Shown here piece after piece: positions 10,486 to 21,874 of a stretch of DNA of 64,000 nucleotides. How positions within the stretch are numbered: position 1 is the first letter of the stretch; each line of letters begins with the position of its first letter. Made by a program: the position numbers and the translations under genes. The notes under the pieces were generated by a model. The model was not told the DNA's origin and did no database searches. It worked only from the letters and a program-made list of their open reading frames with translations. The stretch covers positions 2,124,160 through 2,188,159 of the forward strand of contig MZZL01000409.1 in the NCBI GenBank assembly GCA_002749535.1, in the 5' to 3' direction. This DNA is from Apophysomyces variabilis (Eukaryota; Mucoromycota; Mucoromycetes; Mucorales; Mucoraceae).

Positions 10486-13276
10486 ATGGGCAAATCGAAG
10501 CATAATTCTCGAAAAGCCAACAAAACAACCAAGTCAGTACGTAGATTGCAAAACTCTCCTGGTAAATCGATTGCCAATATAGCTAAGGTTTCCAACAAAA
10601 CCCCGGAGAAAATAAGTGAGTTTTATATCGTTGCTTGTCTTTGTTGCTAATCGGTTACCTTACAGCGAAAAAATCAAGCAATGCCGGTAGAAAAGAGTAA
10701 TGTCGATTGTACGCGATCTAAAAGTCTTGCTCATATGCTATTTGTTATATGTTCAGTATGTCAAAGATGTCCGTGGAAGACTTCTTTAATGGCGGATTTG
10801 AGAATGATTCTTCCGAAGACGAGCAGATAACGCATAAAGCTGACGAAGAAGCATTGGATAAGGCAACTAATGAGAAATTCCACGTTGATATATGTGTGGC
10901 TGATGTTTATGCGGATAGACTTTAAATGAACTTGAACAAGTCGAAGTCTCTGCTTCCGACGACTCAGATGAAGAGGATATTGCCAGTATAAACGGTGACA
11001 ATGGTGATTCGGATGAAGAGATCGTGGAAAATATAGAGAAAGACGAGGATGAAAACGAAAACGAGGAGGAGCAAAGTGATGAAGAAGAAGTGGACAAAGG
11101 CAAAGCTGACACCGATGAGGATGAAGAAAGCGATGATAATGACGACGAAATTGGCAAGGAGGAAGAGGGAGAAGATGAAGAAACAGAAGAAGAAGCTGAA
11201 GATGATGATGATGACGAAGAAAACGATGTTGATAGCGGAGAAAAATTGAAAAAAGACGTTGCGAAGCATAGAAAAGAGCTTGAAGAACTCAAAAAGCGGG
11301 ACCCAGAATTCTACAAATATTTGGAAAAAGAAGAAGCTGGTTTATTAGATTTTGATATGTCCGATGAGGATCTTGACAAAAGCGACAATAAAGAAGAAAA
11401 CGATGATGAAGATATTACGGAGGATATGGACATGGAAGACGTAGATATGACAGAATCCGAGGAAGAACAAGAGGAGGCAATCAAAGAAGAACCTGCGAGC
11501 GAAGTATTGACCAAAAAAATGGTCTCCGATTGGGTGAAACAAGTGGAGGAAACGCAGAGCTTAAAAGCCATGAAAAGACTGCTTGCAGCTTTCAAAACGG
11601 CAGCAAGGATGTCGGATGAAGAGCAAGAAGAGAGAACAACATTTGTTTACACTATTGATGATCCCAGCGGTAAATAACATCATATCGCAGCATGGAATTA
11701 TAGGCTAACTTATATCTAGTGCTCAACAATGTTATTGTTTCTACTTTACGTCAAGCACCTATTGTCTTTAATCGACATATTACACCTAGACATACGGGTG
11801 GGTCACCTACAACTGCAAGTAGGTGGCCGTTCCTGCAGCCGATAGTCAAGTCGTATCTGCAAAACATGCTTCATCTGCTCCGAAATTTGACGGATCCTAA
11901 TATGCTTTATCTGGCTGTGAAGGAGTCTGAGAAATGCACAGCTTACTGGGCTTGTTTTGAAAAACTTGCTAAGGAATATTTGAAGGTAAGTTTGTTGGGA
12001 ACAACCAGCCTTGACTAAAGTCTATCATTCTTAGATTTTGTTGAATATGTGGTCCAATGCCACCTCTACAGACCACGTTCGTATTCAATGTTTCTTAGCT
12101 ATTCGCTCTCTAGCTGTGACTCCTGTCACTGCTAAGAAAGGATTCACTAACTTTTTGGATGTCTGCTTGAAAAACGTATATCTTACGTTTGTCAGAAACT
12201 GCAAAACTACCAATCAACACACGCTCCCTGCTATCAACCTGATGCGCAATCTTGCTGTGGAACTGTACGGCATCAATCAAGAATTGAGCTACCAGCAAGC
12301 ATTTATCTATATCCGGCAATTGGCTATCCATTTACGAGGTGCTATGCAATTGAAAACGAAGGTAATATCGCATATCATGCTTAATGGCGCATTAAACATT
12401 TGGTACAGGAAAGTTATAAGACTGTTTACAATTGGCAGTATATACATTGTGTCGATTTCTGGGCAAACGTCCTGGCAACCCACTGCCAACACAGAGGAAA
12501 TGGGGATGAATCTCCATTAAAACCTCTAATCTATCCGCTTGTTCAAGTTGCCCTTGGTGCTGTTCGGTTAGTTTAGCAACACAAGAGAAACGCAAAATTA
12601 ACCAAAGAATGATGCAGGTTAATTCCGACAGGCCAGTACTTCCCTCTACGATTCCATATTATCCGATGCTTGATCTCGCTGAATCAATCTACTGAGGTCT
12701 ATATTCCGCTTGCTCCTTATATTATCGAAGTTTTCGAAAGCTCTGAAGTGAAAGGCAAGGCAAAACCATCGACATTGAAACCATTAGAATGGGAGGTGCA
12801 TCTCAAAGCACCACAGCAATATCTTCATGGGCGTGTATATCAGGTACCATTTTCAGATAGATAATTATTATCTTCTGACCTGGATTATATAGGACGGAAT
12901 TCTGGAACAAGTTCACGACTGCTTGCTCAATTACTACCAAACCTATTTCCATCATATCGCCTTCCCCGAAATAGTGATTCCTGGCATTGTTGCTGTAAGT
13001 GGTTAGCATGCAGTAGCATATCAGCTTATCGTTTACTACACTAGACAAAGCGATTCATTAAGAAAACAAAGAATATCAAGGGTGCACGACAGCTCCACAA
13101 CTTGGTGCAGAAGGCAAGTTATAAATCTTTATTCTGAGGTAGCCTTACTTACAAAGTTACAGCTGGAGAAAAAGGCTAGATTTATAGAAATTGAACGATC
13201 TAAGGTGGATTTCAGTCCCATAGACACGGAGAAAGTGAAGGAATTCATGGTCATGACGCGATCCAAACTGCAATAG
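10486..13276 (+). CDS. NOC2: Nucleolar complex protein NOC2
   Basis: Eleven exons can be joined without a stop to give 766 residues: 10486-10615, 10666-10696, 10757-10883, 10919-11669, 11720-11985, 12035-12361, 12409-12566, 12618-12843, 12893-12994, 13045-13113 and 13163-13276. A basic N-terminus ([10 protein letters not shown]) and SVEDFF(N)GGF motif are followed by a long Asp/Glu-rich region of about 130 residues. The NOC2 helical domain then follows, with [46 protein letters not shown] and [12 protein letters not shown]2 acts with NOC1 and NOC3 in maturation and intranuclear transport of pre-60S ribosomes. Two splice features are odd: a 35-nt intron (10884-10918) and a GC-AG intron (13114-13162, donor AAG|GCAAGT). 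The acidic tract explains the low-complexity Glu/Asp coding at 10.9-11.5 kb. Confidence 0.93.
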
Positions 13277-13560
13277 CATTAATCAACACATAAATTCATC
13301 CAAAACCATATTAAAACGTCCCATATCTAATGTATGCGAGTTTCGCCATGACAGTCTCCTCAATTGACTAGCAGGCAGTATTCGAGAAGGATATATTACA
13401 TATTTATTTGCTCCAACCTTTGCTTCGTATGAATATTCTAGCCTTGCGAGGTGTCCAGTTTGGTTTGCTACTTGTTTCCTTCCTTGTCTGAGTGTCCATT
13501 TCGGTCCACCTGATATTATGCCAGTCACCGAATCTGGATTGGCAAATTGCACGTTGGCTG
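13277..13560. other. Short intergenic region upstream of the DDX59-type gene
   Basis: No convincing coding exon. It serves as the NOC2 3' region and the helicase promoter. Confidence 0.3.
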
Positions 13561-15543
13561 ATGTTCATCCCGAGATCAATTAAGCGAAAACATGGGGTCG
13601 ACATAATAGATTCAACCACTCAATGCTACAAAAAATGGCAGAATGATAGCTTGGTTATATCACCAACCAGTACAGAGGGGGAAAACAGTGGTCTCATTAC
13701 TGCAGTCAATCAAGAGAGTGCTGTTTCCAATAGCAACTTCGAGGGCGCGAATCAAGAGCGAAATACAGTAACCTCTGCTTTTGAACAATCGGCGAACAAG
13801 AGTTCAATAAGAAGGGTTAATGAGGACCATAACTATGAAGAGAACGAACCTGTCAAGTCATTTTCTCATGAGCAGCGAGTTGTGGATCCTAACAGCGACG
13901 AGCCTGTATGCATCATTTGTGGAAGATATGGCGAGTATATCAATGACAGCACTGATAATGACGTTTGCAGGTCATTATTCCAGAGCTCGAAGAAAATACT
14001 GATGACCCCATAGTCTTGAATGCAAGCGGTTGGATGCAGATCTCCACCGTCCCAAGCGAGCACGACCTGCTTGGACTGTCGCCAATGCTACCGTTTCACA
14101 TTATTATGTGGCCGAAAACGTGCATGCCAAGGTGACAAACTACCAAGAAGTGGAAGAGGTTGCAAAGATGTCGAAAGCTCAAATTAATGCGTTGTTAAAA
14201 GCGCATGAAATTGAGGTAAAAGGGCAACATATACCCAACCCTATAACTAGCTTTGATCAATGTAAAGCTGCTTTGGGCGAGATACTTCTTCACAACTTGG
14301 AAGAAATGGGATGGTCTATGGCCACTGGAATCCAACGTCAGGCTGTGCCAGCAGCACTAGCGGGAAGGGATGTATATGCCATTGCTCCAACCAATTCAGG
14401 AAAGACAGGCGCTTTCCTTGTTCCTATACTTGCTCATTGCCAGTCTTTATCCATTATGCACGATTTCAAGCGACGGGCTGGACCGTATGCTCTTATTTTG
14501 GCACCTACAAGAGAGTTGTGTCAACAGATTGAAGGGGTGGCTAAGACGTTGGCGCGCGGAATGCGAAATACAAGGACAGCACTATTAATTGGAGGCCAAC
14601 CGCTAGCGAATCAGCTATATCGACTAAGAAAAGGTGTGCAGATTGTAATTGGGACTCCTGGAAGAGTCCAAGACATCGTTACATACTACCCGCATCTTTG
14701 CCGAGCCTGGAGACTACATATGGTTGTATTGGATGAGGCAGACGCTATGTTTAGCTTAGGTTTCGGACCTCAGGTTCGTCAGATCTTGGGCAAACTACCG
14801 GACACTACAGTACGTCAAACCAGCTATTTTTCAGCGACAGTCAGTGACCCCAAAACGATGGAACGCCTTTGTCGACGCCTGAAATGTCCTATAGAAATTA
14901 CGGTTGGTCAACGCCTGGAAGATTTCAACAAACTTAAAATGCGAAAAGATGTGCGCCAGACCATTCTTTGGGTGGAAAATGCTAGTAAAGCAAAAAAACT
15001 CATTTGGATCCTCAAAAATCCGAATTATTTCTCCCCACCTGTTCTTGTCTTTGTCGATAGCCGTATAGGCGCTGAGTTCCTTACACGGACCATTCAAAAA
15101 CGGCTTGGCCATTTAAGAGTGACAGCTATGCATGCGGATAAATCACAGGAGGAACGCACTGCGATTGTTGCTGGAATCAATCAGGAAGAACCACAATGGG
15201 ATATAATCGTATCTACAGACGTGCTAGCACGTGGTATCGATCTGCCGTTTGTCCACTTAGTGATCAACTATGACATGACCGCATCCCTAGATGATTATGT
15301 TCATCGGATTGGTCGAGCTATTATACGTGGGCCATTGCCCAAAGACGCGAGAAATCAGTGGGGACGCGCAATCACATTTATAAATAATGTAAGGATACCA
15401 TATTCTTTCATCAATGCTAGCTCAAACGATCAAAAACCTACCAGGAACATAAACATCTTTTCGAGCCGTTTGTCCGCTTGCTCGCCAACAAAACACTTAG
15501 CCAAGTCACACCTTTACCTGTACAGTTAAAACGATATTTATGA
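13561..15543 (+). CDS. DDX59: DDX59-type DEAD-box RNA helicase with zf-HIT finger
   Basis: Three exons (13561-13970, 14014-15388, 15445-15543) give 627 residues. The N-terminus [10 protein letters not shown] matches the MFVPRS start of animal DDX59. A zf-HIT finger follows, [16 protein letters not shown] then DVCSLEC, with the first intron inside it. The helicase core has Q-like [12 protein letters not shown], motif I APTNSGKT, Ia PTRELC, GTPGR, DEAD, SAT, and [10 protein letters not shown] (motif V). The C-terminus ends AITFINN then a short tail. Motif VI is abnormal: HRIGR is followed by AIIRG and an extra stretch before GRAITF, so the usual second arginine of HRIGRxGR is displaced. DDX59 is a nuclear putative ATP-dependent RNA helicase, linked in animals to ciliary signalling; its role in fungi is not established. 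Assignment is secure from the zf-HIT plus DEAD combination. Confidence 0.9.
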
Positions 15544-16383
15544 ATTGTACATAGACCCTAAATATACTTAGCTTACAAGCAACTGGCCCATTTAATTCAA
15601 AATATAGATTATGTTGATTACTAACACGAAAGAATTGCAATGCTAAATAGTATTCATATTATAGACATACATATGCCGCATTCTGATTCGTTTTCTATGT
15701 TAAAACGTGCATAAACTAGGGAGTATGCATTCGGACCGGAAGAAGACAGGCATTTGGATTACACAATACCTATACATAACGCTTTGGATTGAATAGAGAG
15801 CATACAGGGACGGTATAGGTTAACCTAGGATCGTCCGGCTGAAACCCTTTATATCACCTTGTAGCTAGGAAAGTTACGTACATAATGCCATAAGATACAC
15901 TTCTCTAAATGTTATAAAACATAAAACAAAAATTAGAGCTGCGTTATACACACTTTGGTAGGACAAGCTCATACAGCTTTTCATAGCTTAGCTGAATTCT
16001 ATTTTACATGATCTCCCTTTCAATTTATTAACGTGCGTGGATGACCATCCATACGCACATTGAAAAAGCCTAAAGTTGCCGTAACTTTGTCTTTACCACG
16101 GTAATTGTGTAATATTATATTCATTCACAATGCTTTATTGCGTTTCATAAAGGAAGCAGTGGGACAAAAATCAAACAAAAACCAAAAATATGAATCATTA
16201 TCATTGCAAGAAAAACGAGTTGCATTTATTGAGAAGTTGCATTTCTTTTCACTCGCCGAAGGGGCACAGCTTGGTTCTCGTTCTCTCCGGCGATCAGTAG
16301 ATTATATTAAAGCTTGCTTACGGTACCACAAACAAAAAGGCCGAGAAGTGCAAGCCAAAAGTGGAAACTGATCGTGACTTACA
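15544..16383. other. Intergenic; one small unassigned frame
   Basis: A Lys-rich 88-codon frame at 16105-16371 (no true family seen) ends 13 nt before the NAPE-PLD start; it may be a small gene, an upstream ORF or chance. The rest is AT-rich without features. Confidence 0.3.
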
Positions 16384-18072
16384 ATGAAAGTACCACTTCC
16401 AGGCACGACAAGCTGTTTTGGTTCGAAAGCAACAATGCCTCAATTTGCAGCTGTTGAGAAACGATGGTCTTTTGTCAATTTCCCCATACCTTTTGATCAC
16501 CCATATACCCTACCGACGTTGGTCATAACAGTATCGGCATCCTCACTGTTGTACTATTACCTTCAAGCCTCCCACACGGCAGAACTCAGAGAAGCCGTGC
16601 GATTGCGAGACATTCATAACAGACGATATTCAAAAAGACCAGAAGATCGTTATGCAAGTCTTAAGGTTAGGCTCATTATAGGGTAACGGCCGTTTGTAAA
16701 CACGTCCTCCTCCTAGGTCGAACGTCGTTTCGTTAACCCTTTTTCAGAATGGCGAGAAGTTCGTTGGTGGGAAACCGTTTTATTCTGGCTTTGTCGTTGG
16801 AAAGGTAATGGCGTTCCTTCTTCACACGAGGTATATTGTCGCATTAGACTACGTAACGATCGCTCGAACAATATCCGCGGTTAGATGTTAGAAAGAGCGC
16901 TTCCTCTGAAAAAGCCCGCATTGGATAAAATATTCACCAAGGAAGAGCTGATACAATCTTGGGTGGATGTCAAGGATCAATCCAGGAAACGCCCAGCTAT
17001 TAGTTTTACTTGGTTAGGGTAAGAGCGAATTAAGAGGGCTACTACCAGTTGTTATGGATAGATGATGCATTATTTGTTATGTGGATTAGGCAATCCACTT
17101 GTCTAATCACAATGGATGGATTAACTATACTGACTGACCCTTCGTTCTCTGCACGTTCGGTTAATCAATACATTGGCCCAAAGCGGTTAAGGCCGTTACC
17201 CTGCTCGCTTGAAGAAATACAGTCTAAAATCGATGTGGTGCTGGTTTCGCACGATCACTTTGACCATCTGGATAGCCAAGTAGTCAAGCAGCTTGGTAAT
17301 TCCGTAACTTGGTATATACCGCTCGGGTTAAGGGATTGGTTTATGCGACGTGGTGTAGAAAACGTAAGCGAAATGTCCCGCTTAAACAGTGTATTTATGG
17401 AAAGCTTACAGGTAGTGGAGCTTGATTGGTGGCAGGAGATCCATCATAAGGAACAGCCAGAAATTGTGTTTGCGTGTGTTCCTGCTATGGTAGCACATTG
17501 TTAATTATTATCTAAGTAAAACTAACCACGATATGGTCTAGCACTGGAGTGGCTCTCGGACACTGTTTGACAAAAACGGTTCGCTTTGGTGTAGTTACGT
17601 TATAAAATCCAGGAACGATCGTATATTCTTTTGGTTAGTAGCCAGTTAGGCCGGGACTGTACGAAAAAGAAACAAGGAAAACTCATATCATTCTGCTAGT
17701 GGAGACACGGGTTATTCACATGGTCTTTTTAAAGCGATAGGCGAACTTTACGCGCCATTTAGCCTTGCTGCTATACCAATTGGCAGCTTTGCACCAGAGG
17801 CTTTAATGAAACATCTACATATGGGTCCTGCTGACGCTGTTCGTGCTCATTATGACCTCAGAAGCCCACGGCTTTCTGTGGGTATCCATTGGGGGACATT
17901 CATGATGTCTAACGAACATTATGCTGATCCGCCGCGTCTCTTAAAGCTGGCTTGGGAACAGGCAAGGGACAAACCATCGTCATCCTCAGACAACAGAACG
18001 GACGAGGACAGTAGATTTATAACAACTTCACTCGGAGAGACCATATTTCTGCATGCAGAAGGGCACGCATAA
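16384..18072 (+). CDS. NAPE-hydrolysing phospholipase D-like metallo-beta-lactamase-fold enzyme
   Basis: Six exons (16384-16665, 16717-16830, 16885-17018, 17090-17489, 17542-17633, 17700-18072) encode 464 residues. A membrane-anchoring hydrophobic stretch lies near residues 42-58 (LVITVSASSLLYYYL). The NAPE-PLD fold follows: FTWLGQST, TDPSFSARS, the metal-binding SHDHFDHLD, PAMHWSG, the GDTGYS aspartate ligand, and GIHWGTF. Enzymes of this family use two zinc ions to release N-acylethanolamines from N-acyl-phosphatidylethanolamine. All expected metal ligands are present. The next ATG, at 16435, is an alternative start. A truncated duplicate of exons 5-6 and the flank lies 3.5 kb downstream. 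Confidence 0.9.
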
Positions 18073-21050
18073 AGAAATTCAATGTAGTAAACGAAACGTG
18101 TGCCATGTAGAAAGGGAAAAAGAAAAGGTTTCCCTTCGCCTTGGCAATAAAAAGCAGATGCGATATTGAAAAAAAGCGCAGGTCACTACATTGGCTCTGT
18201 AAAGAATATAACCAAATTCACGTATCAAAGCAAACCTACTGGATCGAGCATCGAAGATTACACAAAGAATCAACTCTACATCGAAGAAATAGACTTCTTG
18301 CCTTTCAAAACCCTTCAAAGCATTAAAATATCCTGGATATAAGAATACGCCGCTTGCCGCCGCAAAGGATTTCGTTAAGACACAGTTGCCTAAGCCTTTG
18401 CTTTCGTTGGTTCGGCTGCCGTTGCAATTAACGTAGTCTGTTTTCTGTATGCCAACGTCCCTCCCAGCAGCGATATGTATCGCAAGATCCTTGCATAGCG
18501 TCTTGTCTACGCTTCACTTCAGAATCTGAATGTGCTTAGAGTCATTAATCTCGGCAAAATCAAAAAGCTCATTTTGGGTTATGAATCAGAGTCGTATTTT
18601 TTATGCAGACCTGAGTTGCGCTGACACAGCGCGACTTATCAGGATTCGTCACTCTAGCAATAATGCCATAAAAGTCTGGGGTACACGTTATAGAAAGTGC
18701 GACTGGGCTACCGATTGCTTTGATGGAAACATGCGCGCTGCGTGAAAGCAGCAATTGTCAGTTAGACACTGAGATTTCGCTCATGGGGGGCCAGTTTAGC
18801 GCACAGGGACTGAATCCTTCTGTGTGTTTGCATTTATCATGACCAGAAATACATGTCACCTTTCCTGGAAAGGAATAAACTACTTCATCCTATGCATTAA
18901 ACGTCAGAAAAGTTGAAGCTATGGGTGGCTAAGCTTTATGATATATATTAACATCTAATCTAGGCATGTTGAGTATTTCCAAACCAATAAGATTCACTTT
19001 ATACATTAGTATCATTTGCTGTCGATTTAGCACTTGAATAAAAAGTGTTGATATATGACTGTCCTTCATGTCATGGATGATATCGCACCAGTGGACCAGG
19101 AGTTAAGCTTGGCAATTCTATTTGTCCAGCAATTTATCGGATAGGAATTTTGGAATTGCAGAAAGTGTTGTAATTAGATACGACTAATATATACATACAT
19201 ATATATATATAAAGATCTGAGAGAAGTACAGGTAGCGTCTCGAGAGAACTGGGTGCTTCAATTTGACCGTAGGATAGACCGATGCATAGCTTCTAGTATG
19301 AAGTGCATGCGTAAAGACCTACGGCAAGCTTATATATCCATCAGTAATAATTTGCTCGTCTAAATCGACTAACCGGCAGTATGTATCCCCAGTGTGTATT
19401 TTACCTCTTATTTACCCATCGCACTTTCACTGGATATTGCCGAACGGAGCGTGTCGGTCTGAGCAAGGAAATGGTTGGCCAAATACCATGCGGAATGAAT
19501 CCTGCTGTACTATTTTTCATTTAGCAAGAAGTACTAAGTACTTCAAGAACCAAAAGCATCCTAATCCACTGCAGATTGGAACATTGATACCCGATGAACT
19601 ATGTTTCGCTTAACAAAAAAAAAGTACATCAGGAACCACAATAGGAACGGACGGAAACTGTATTTCCCATACTCACGTCTGATGGCCTGATTTTACAAGA
19701 TTCCAACGCAATGATATTGTGCATTTGATCCGTCAATTATATAGCTCCATTTGGTCGGTGTTTTGTTGACGTTTTAGCAAATTCCTTTCCAGACCTGTTC
19801 AACCTAACCAATATCTTTATTGATTCTGTGCATGGAAGCAGTCCAATTGAAGCACCAGCGGAAGCAGCGACGTTGGGTAGACTGGGGTAGCATTGGACTT
19901 AATAGTGTGTTATTAATTCCATTTTGCCAGTTACTTATTCGAGCAGCCTGTAAATTACACTGATGGTTAATAAACGGAAAAGATGTATTGTTGTCTTTTA
20001 CTTTCCTCCGAAGGCGTTCCTGTTCATCAGCAGGGACCAACCCGGCACCATTAACCAGTGCGGACGATGAGAGGAGACTACGGCTTCTGTAGAGGAACTG
20101 GATTTGTGTTTAACGTCCGCAGACGCCTTGAAGCACTACAACCCCTGGCAAGGAACTTGGAAGCACAAGAGCATGAATGACACTACGTATAAGCAGACAA
20201 TATTCCTTTTTTACTTGTCGAATTGAGTGCAGGGAATTTTCTCACACAACCATGGTGGTCCAGGAGGGAGGTCATGCAAGCTAAAAGATACACGGTAGAG
20301 ATATCACTAGTACGATATGTGTAATGAATCCAAGTGCATATTGAAGAGGTAATATGTGGAGAACAGAGCCAAAGAGTGAAAAGGGTGTTGCCCCTTCGTT
20401 CTTAAATGATTCGGATGGTGAAACAACAAAATCACGGGCATTGACAGGAAATTGATGGATCTCTGTTCAATGACAACACTGTACAGATAGGATGGCTAAA
20501 TTAAGGGTTTGCACGAGTCAATGGTCTGCAATACGGTAAATACATAGATGAAGTAAAGCACCACATATTCTTTGTGTGAATGGATGATATATTAGAGGAA
20601 GACGACATTTCGAATCTAACCTAAAGAGAACACCTTTTGGCCGTTACTCATTTTAAACTGAAGTGCCCAGATCTTGATCTAATTGATGTGACATAGATAT
20701 TCAACAGCACGAATCCAGCCTTTGTATTAGCGCGGAATATTATGACCAGTCGCAAATCGATTATCAAGCTTCCTCCTCTGCACGATCTCGGTCTATAGCA
20801 TGGTATCGTGGGAAACCTGTTACACTGCTTATTGTGAAGATAATAAAAATATAAAATGTGTTAGCCGCATATGCCGCTCCACACCGCTGTATCGGCGACT
20901 AGCACTGTCAGCAAATAGTCAAGTTTATGAACCCAGACAATCTCTTGAAAGGTCAGTTCTCGTCAGGACCAGCTAGTTAGACCACAGACCTATTCCGAGA
21001 GAAAGAACTAGTTGCGCCAGATAGATGCGCTTTTGAATTGCCACGGTATC
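18073..21050. other. 3-kb gene-poor spacer between NAPE-PLD and its duplicate
   Basis: No conserved frame on either strand. It contains an AT dinucleotide run at about 19187-19212 and many short unrelated frames. It separates a direct duplication and may be inserted sequence or a decayed remainder of the duplicated unit. Confidence 0.4.
19187..19212. repeat. AT-dinucleotide microsatellite
   Basis: A run of alternating AT, with one ACATACAT interruption on its left part. Confidence 0.7.
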
Positions 21051-21054
21051 CTTA

Positions 21055-21700
21055 ATGATAACGTAAGCAGAACTAGCCATAATATGATCTAGCACTAGAG
21101 CGGATTTTGAACGCTGCTAGACAATAATGCTTTGCTTTGAACTGGTTATGTTATAAAAGCTGGGCATGACCATGTATCCTTTTGGTTAGTAGCCAGTTGG
21201 TTGACAGGAAAAGAAAAAAAGGAAAAGTCATATCATTCTTCTAGTGGCGGTAAAGGTTGTCCACGTGGTATTTTTAAACTGATAGACAGACTTTACGCGC
21301 CATTTAGCCTTGCTGCTATACCCATTGGCAGCTTTGCACCAGAGGCTTTAATGAAACATCTACATATGGGTCCTGCTGACGCTGTTCGTGCTCATTATGA
21401 CCTCAGAAGCCCACGGCTTTCTGTGGGTATCCATTGGGGGACATTCATGATGTCTAACGAACATTATGCTGATCCGTCGCGTCTCTTAAAGCTGGCTTCG
21501 GAACAGGCAAGGGACAAACCATTGTCATCCTCAGAAAACAGAACGGACGAAGACAGTAGATTTTATCACGACTTCACTCGGAGAAAGAATTTTCCTTCAT
21601 GCAGAGAGACATTCAATGTGGCAAACGAAACGTGTGCCATGTAAAACAGGAAGAAGGAAGGTTTTTCGCTGTTCCCCCTGAAATAAAAGAGAACAGAAAC
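21055..21700 (+). pseudogene. Truncated, degenerate duplicate of the NAPE-PLD 3' half
   Basis: This matches 17505-18160 in order and direction, including two intron regions and the 3' flank. Damage is clear. The HWSG tryptophan codon is a TAG stop (CACTAG against CACTGG). The GDTGYSHG motif reads GGKGCPRG, losing the metal-ligand Asp. A later frame is shifted by one extra T in the run after AGA (AGATTTTATC against AGATTTATAAC), replacing the C-terminus. A long open frame from 21201 survives with residues almost identical to the parent (for example the block around MKHLHMGPADAV), so the duplication is recent or the region is conserved by conversion. No 5' exons are present. Confidence 0.88.
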
Positions 21701-21874
21701 TTTATTTTCGTGCGATTTCCAAAAAAGGCATGCGATTATTTTAAAGTTGACGTGTAGAAACCCAAAATTGGGAGTGGTGCGACAAGAGGTTGCATTAAGT
21801 CATTTGTTTATTCGAAGCTTAGGAAAATGAGGGGAACACAGAAGAAACTCGTTATCCAAGAATGGAGCTAATCC

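Noticed and set aside
10867..11292. Ser-rich and Phe-rich open frames on the minus strand
   Set aside because: They are antisense readings of the Asp/Glu-rich NOC2 acidic tract.
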